A stretch of 20,066 nucleotides of DNA. Source: an uncultured Alphaproteobacteria bacterium (GTDB lineage Bacteria > Pseudomonadota > Alphaproteobacteria > Paracaedibacterales > CAIULA01). The notes beneath the pieces are model-generated. The model had not been told where the DNA came from. It ran no database searches and worked only from the letters and a program-made list of their open reading frames with translations. How positions within the stretch are numbered: the first letter of the stretch is position 1; each line of letters begins with the position of its first letter. The translations under genes and the position numbers were made by a program. This document shows positions 16,553 to 20,066 of this stretch, in pieces. The stretch is from positions 1 through 20,066 of the forward strand of contig CAIVFQ010000054.1 of NCBI GenBank assembly GCA_903905285.1, in the 5' to 3' direction.

Positions 16553-18868
16553 ATGGCCAATTTTCTGAAGCATGCCCTTTTAATCATCGTCTCATTATCA
16601 ACCAGCATCGGTGTTGTGCAGGCTAAATTTCATCAACGCATTCTTGACGATGCCATGGAGGCGACGTCGCCCAACTATCGAATTGGCGGACAATTGGTTT
16701 CTCCGGCCGTTCAAGCTGCCTATTTTCTGGCCCATGAGCTAAGCTTGAAATCTGATCCTGAAGAGGCCAAGAATGTTGCTGATACTTTGATTGCTCTGCT
16801 CTCCGCAGGTCGAGGCGTTGGAGGCATCAGCAAACGTAGCGCCAATGGTGGCGAACGCCCTTTAATGGAGGGCGCTTTGCGGGAAGCAGCACGTTTTCTG
16901 AAGGCATTAGAGCACCAAAACCAAGAAAAATTTAAGAAAGAACAGCAGGCTCATAAACAAAGCCACCTCGACCGTGTCACTGAAATTATGCGCGCTGCTT
17001 ACGCAGAAGACAGGGATGCAAGGCGCCCTACTTACAACGCAGCGCTCAAAATAAAAATTGACAAACTTAAGGTTGCTGAAGAAGCAGCTGATCCATCAGT
17101 AGACTATAAAAAGCTTGTTGCTGACACGGCTTCTGCAGCCAGGAAGGCAGGCAAAAATGATTTTGAGGCTGTCGGCAATTTATTAAAAACGACAGTCATT
17201 CGCGAAAAAGCAGACTATCTTGCTAATAAAGCCATTTTGGTGGCTCTAAAAAAACAAGATTTTTCTGCTGCTGTTGACGACAGTGTTGTGGACGCGCTTA
17301 TCGCCGCTGAAACATACCGTATGTTTGAAACAAAGCAGGGAACATTAGAGAGGGCTGACCCCAATATTTTTGCCTATCAAAACACCAGAAAAAGTGCTGA
17401 AAGCGAAGCTGTTCTGTTGGCATTGGTCAGCGCGATTCAAGATTCCCTTTATAACTCCGCACTAGAGCCTGAAGATTTGGTCCGATTGTTTAAATATAAG
17501 ATCAATAGCCGTCTGTTAGCTAGAGCAGATGTCAGGGTAGCCGCTAAGGCTATGATCGAGGATGGCAGCATAGATAAGCTTATCACACAAGACCTGATAG
17601 ACAGGGTTAAGGCGATGCCGGGACGAATGAATATTCATAGTGTTCAAAAATTAGACATCGATGCCGTCGCAATGAGGCAAGCCCTAATGTTTTGCAGCGT
17701 TCCTGATTTTGACATGGGGACGTTACAACAAAAAAGGACTTTGCCTCAATTCCTCCGGTATTTTGGCTCCAGTGGTGCTGGGTTGCAATGTGGTTTCTTT
17801 AGCCTTGGATTTCAAACTCGCCAGGAAGCTATCAATCAAATTTTGGATAATTTGGTCGAGCTTGAAATCCTTGCCATGGCGGATAGAAATGTTTCGTGTA
17901 GCGCCGACATAAGAAGAATTTTAGACCGTTCTTTAGAATTTAGTGGCAAAAATATTGGTGAAGTTGTGGGTGTGCTTGTAACAGAAAGATTAGAAGCCGA
18001 AAAGGCAACTCTTCGCTCTCGAAGAGCCACTTCTTTAAAGGTTCCGGAGAAGGATCGCAATCTTATCCAGATTGATCTCGCTAAACTATCAGATCAGAAT
18101 ATTGAAGAGAGAATAGAGGCTCGGAAGGTTCAGATCAAAAAGGATCAGCGAGCAGAAGTAAGAAAGATAATGAACCAACGGGATGTCTACGCGAAACTGT
18201 ATGCTAAAAAACATGGAATAAAAGCAGAAGGACAGGACTTTTTTGATAGATTCTTCGGTGAGTACGCAGACCTTATGAAACAAATCAAAGCGGAAGAAGA
18301 AGCAATTGATGCACAGATTGATCAAGGTAAGAAGAAAATAGGAATTGTGGGTGATGTATCAGACGGTGATGCTGCCACTGTTTCTGCTATGCGTCGGGAT
18401 CTTGAGCGTCAGAAGTGGCAGGCTAGCTCTAGGTTTGTTCAATTTATTTATCCTTTGGCAGATTTTCAGGAAGTTGTGAGACAATCTATGGCTGTAAAAT
18501 TTAGCTCTGGAGAATTAGAATTTGATCCCAATCCAGATTGGCATCTTCGTGTTCCTACTTACCCCCAAATGTTGGCAGAATTGAATGGTTACAATATTTA
18601 TGCCTGGGTTCTGAAATCTCAATTTGAGAGAATGCAACGGGCACGGGGAGCAAGCGAGGCAAACCCCATCCATACCAGTGAAGATGGTAAGTACATTTTG
18701 GTTAATTATTTGAATGGCAGTCCGAACGGGAAACCAATGGGTCTTTTGAATAAAAGCGGTGGCCACTTTGAAAAATGGATTGCTGCTGATCATGCGCGTC
18801 TTGCAAGAGCTGTACGTCACCAGAACGTTTATGGGAAGATTGGTCTAACAAAGGATACTGGCAAATAG
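16553..18868 (+). CDS. Exported protein B, paralogue of protein A
   Basis: 771 residues with a signal peptide (hydrophobic core LLIIVSLSTSIGVV, ending QA). It aligns end to end with protein A: GQLVSPAVQ against GVAISPHIQ, AVLLALVSAIQDSLYN against AVLLSLATAIQKSLLN, and YFGSSGAGLQCGFFSLGF with C413. Then come FIYPLADFQ, LEFDPNPDWHLRVPTYP, NIYAWV and GGHFEKW with H738. Only three cysteines exist in B and C413 alone is shared with A, which supports a nucleophile. It is longer than A mainly through a charged, coiled-coil-like insertion (about residues 500-600) between the Cys block and the YPLADFQ block. An OTU-like protease is inferred, with Gly in place of the usual Asp at Cys minus 3. Its stop is 6 nt before tsaB, so the two are probably co-transcribed. 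Confidence 0.75.
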   Translation: MANFLKHALLIIVSLSTSIGVVQAKFHQRILDDAMEATSPNYRIGGQLVSPAVQAAYFLAHELSLKSDPEEAKNVADTLIALLSAGRGVGGISKRSANGGERPLMEGALREAARFLKALEHQNQEKFKKEQQAHKQSHLDRVTEIMRAAYAEDRDARRPTYNAALKIKIDKLKVAEEAADPSVDYKKLVADTASAARKAGKNDFEAVGNLLKTTVIREKADYLANKAILVALKKQDFSAAVDDSVVDALIAAETYRMFETKQGTLERADPNIFAYQNTRKSAESEAVLLALVSAIQDSLYNSALEPEDLVRLFKYKINSRLLARADVRVAAKAMIEDGSIDKLITQDLIDRVKAMPGRMNIHSVQKLDIDAVAMRQALMFCSVPDFDMGTLQQKRTLPQFLRYFGSSGAGLQCGFFSLGFQTRQEAINQILDNLVELEILAMADRNVSCSADIRRILDRSLEFSGKNIGEVVGVLVTERLEAEKATLRSRRATSLKVPEKDRNLIQIDLAKLSDQNIEERIEARKVQIKKDQRAEVRKIMNQRDVYAKLYAKKHGIKAEGQDFFDRFFGEYADLMKQIKAEEEAIDAQIDQGKKKIGIVGDVSDGDAATVSAMRRDLERQKWQASSRFVQFIYPLADFQEVVRQSMAVKFSSGELEFDPNPDWHLRVPTYPQMLAELNGYNIYAWVLKSQFERMQRARGASEANPIHTSEDGKYILVNYLNGSPNGKPMGLLNKSGGHFEKWIAADHARLARAVRHQNVYGKIGLTKDTGK

Positions 18869-18874
18869 CCCCAA

Positions 18875-19516
18875 ATGACTTTCCTCTCTCTCTACAGTCA
18901 GAACAACCAATGCCAGGTGGCCTTAAAAACAGGTGGGCAGCTGTATGCCCAGTCGGTGGCACTGACACCCACTTTTACCCAATCCATGGCCTTGGTTCCC
19001 CTTGTTCAGCAGGTTTGGCAACAGGCGAGCAGCCCTAAAGTTGATGCCCTTATAACGGCGCGCGGGCCGGGGACTTTTACAAGCCTGCGGGTCATTTTAG
19101 CCACAGCGCAAGGGTTGGCTTTAGCCTTTCCCAAGGCCCAAATTTTTGCCCCCACCCATTTTAAGGTGTTGGGGTATGCCGCCCGTCAAGCTTACCAAGG
19201 TCCAATTCTGATTCTCATCGATTCAAAACGGGGTGATTGGTACGGGCAAATTTATGACGCCGCCCCTGACATTCAAATTTTTAAACCGCAAGATTTGCGT
19301 TTATTCTTGGATAACAATCCAACCTATCGATTGATGACTGACTTTGAGGTGGATGAAGAATTCCAGTCCTACTTAATTGACCACCCCCAGAACCTGGCCA
19401 TCACACAATTGCAGTTGTTTGAGGACAAGGATTTTAATACCCTAAAAACCGACTCGGCCAACCAAGACTTAAAACCTTATTATTACTATCAACCCGCTTA
19501 TGCTAAGAAACGATAA
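18875..19516 (+). CDS. tsaB: tRNA threonylcarbamoyladenosine biosynthesis protein TsaB
   Basis: TsaB is the non-catalytic partner of TsaD in the complex that puts threonylcarbamoyl on A37 of tRNAs reading ANN codons. At 213 residues it has the usual length. RGPGTFTSLR (63-72) followed by VILATAQGLAL is the family signature, and LYSQNNQCQVAL near the start matches the first actin-like strand. IDSKRGDWYGQIYD is a further typical block. It lies 6 nt after the protein B gene, with AAGGA at 18851-18855 inside that gene, and overlaps rimI by 17 nt; tsaB-rimI adjacency is common in bacteria. Confidence 0.93.
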   Translation: MTFLSLYSQNNQCQVALKTGGQLYAQSVALTPTFTQSMALVPLVQQVWQQASSPKVDALITARGPGTFTSLRVILATAQGLALAFPKAQIFAPTHFKVLGYAARQAYQGPILILIDSKRGDWYGQIYDAAPDIQIFKPQDLRLFLDNNPTYRLMTDFEVDEEFQSYLIDHPQNLAITQLQLFEDKDFNTLKTDSANQDLKPYYYYQPAYAKKR

Positions 19517-19955
19517 GATCCTTCCCCTGCACGTTGCCCAATCGCCCTTTTTGGCCTTGATCCATCAGGAATGTTTTGAAAAGCCGTGGGAGGAAACGTT
19601 TTTTGCGACGCTGTTGAGTGAAGAACAAACCATCTGCCCCGTTGTTGGTTGGCTAGCCGTGAAGGATGAACAGCCTGCGGGGTTTATCTTGGCGCGCAAC
19701 CAAATAACCCAAACAGAAATTTTAACTTTTTGTGTGCGACCCTTCTTTCAAAAACAAGGCATTGGGGCGTGTTTGTTGGAACACTTACAGAGCAATACTT
19801 CTCACCCTCTTTTGTTGGAGGTCGCAGTCGATAACCAAACGGCGATTAGCCTTTATCAGCGTCACAAGTTTGAAGTTATTGGCAATCGCCCCCAATACTA
19901 CGACAATTGCCAGGGGGCACCTACAAGCGCACATGTCATGCGATATAGGACTTAA
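19500..19955 (+). CDS. rimI: Ribosomal-protein-alanine N-acetyltransferase RimI
   Basis: A GNAT-family enzyme that acetylates the N-terminus of ribosomal protein S18, and perhaps others, using acetyl-CoA. The 151 residues match the family. ECFEKPWEETFF is the start of the substrate region; EILTFCVRPFFQKQGIGACL holds the acetyl-CoA loop (Q-K-Q-G-I-G-A). EVAVDNQTAISLYQRHKFEV and RPQYYDN complete the GNAT fold, with the Tyr of RPQYY in the place of the family's C-terminal catalytic region. The start ATG 19500 overlaps the end of tsaB, so translation is probably coupled. The product could also acetylate other proteins. Confidence 0.92.
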   Translation: MLRNDKILPLHVAQSPFLALIHQECFEKPWEETFFATLLSEEQTICPVVGWLAVKDEQPAGFILARNQITQTEILTFCVRPFFQKQGIGACLLEHLQSNTSHPLLLEVAVDNQTAISLYQRHKFEVIGNRPQYYDNCQGAPTSAHVMRYRT

Positions 19956-20066
19956 TTGGTAACTACCCAGGTTTATTGTGGGCAGAACTGAGGATTTAGG
20001 ATGGCATGAAAGATATTAAACCCCTGTTTGCGTCTCGTTGAGAGAAAGCCTCGAATTAGGCAAAAG
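19956..20066. other. Window edge, non-coding
   Basis: No gene longer than about 12 codons starts here. Only the 16-nt repeat described separately stands out. Confidence 0.4.
19958..19973 (-). repeat. 16-nt repeat, inverted copy of 92-107 (right copy)
   Basis: GGTAACTACCCAGGTT is the exact reverse complement of 92-107. It starts 3 nt after the rimI stop. There is no T-run, so terminator use is unlikely; a dispersed element or protein site is more likely. Confidence 0.6.

Noticed and set aside
1..20066. CRISPR arrays, tRNA or rRNA genes, transposase genes
   Set aside because: No regularly spaced repeats, no tRNA cloverleaf with a TTCGA-type arm, and no transposase motifs were found.

Overview
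The window looks like chromosome of an AT-rich alphaproteobacterium with an intracellular or host-associated life. The best lineage marker is a near-canonical CtrA (261-1073), the alphaproteobacterial cell-cycle regulator, with the family's DNA-binding helices almost unchanged. Single-copy core genes (Fe superoxide dismutase, RNase J, RodA, TsaB, RimI, an LPS-type glycosyltransferase and an L,D-transpeptidase) lie between large exported proteins that look like host-interaction factors. A Holosporales-like endosymbiont is my best guess; this is inference, as no rRNA is present to test it.

Layout. 1-236: start of a divergent minus-strand gene, one copy of a 16-nt inverted repeat and an 8-bp-arm palindrome upstream of ctrA. 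261-1073: ctrA. 1345-2598: exported protein with macrodomain-like motifs. 2661-4231: sodB and a GT9 glycosyltransferase overlapping by ATGA; the sodB Shine-Dalgarno lies inside a small hairpin. 4312-6456: exported protein A, with a conserved Cys and His arranged as in OTU/papain-like proteases. 6506-6574: double-hairpin dispersed repeat. 6649-8301 (minus): RNase J. 8302-8654: non-coding divergent region. 8655-9383: poly-Ser exported protein. 9538-10728: L,D-transpeptidase. 10743-13726 (minus): two paralogous exported DXD-type glycosyltransferases overlapping by ATGA. 13774-15264 (minus): autotransporter-like outer-membrane barrel with two calcium-loop motifs. 15372-16469: rodA. 16553-18868: exported protein B, full-length paralogue of protein A. 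18875-19955: tsaB-rimI. 19956-20066: non-coding, with the second copy of the 16-nt repeat.

How it fits together. RodA, the L,D-transpeptidase and the GT9 enzyme belong to envelope construction; CtrA, RNase J, TsaB and RimI to regulation, RNA decay, tRNA and ribosomal protein modification; SodB to oxidative defence. Seven other proteins carry N-terminal export signals: a macrodomain-like protein, two OTU-like proteins, two sugar transferases, a poly-Ser protein and an outer-membrane barrel. Together they suggest a dispersed set of Sec-exported factors with chemistries (ubiquitin, ADP-ribose, glycosylation) that matter in eukaryotic hosts. The strongest candidate for something undescribed is the A/B pair: proteins of 714 and 771 residues whose only shared cysteine sits in a GLQCGFFSLG block and whose C-terminal ends share a GHFEKW-type histidine.
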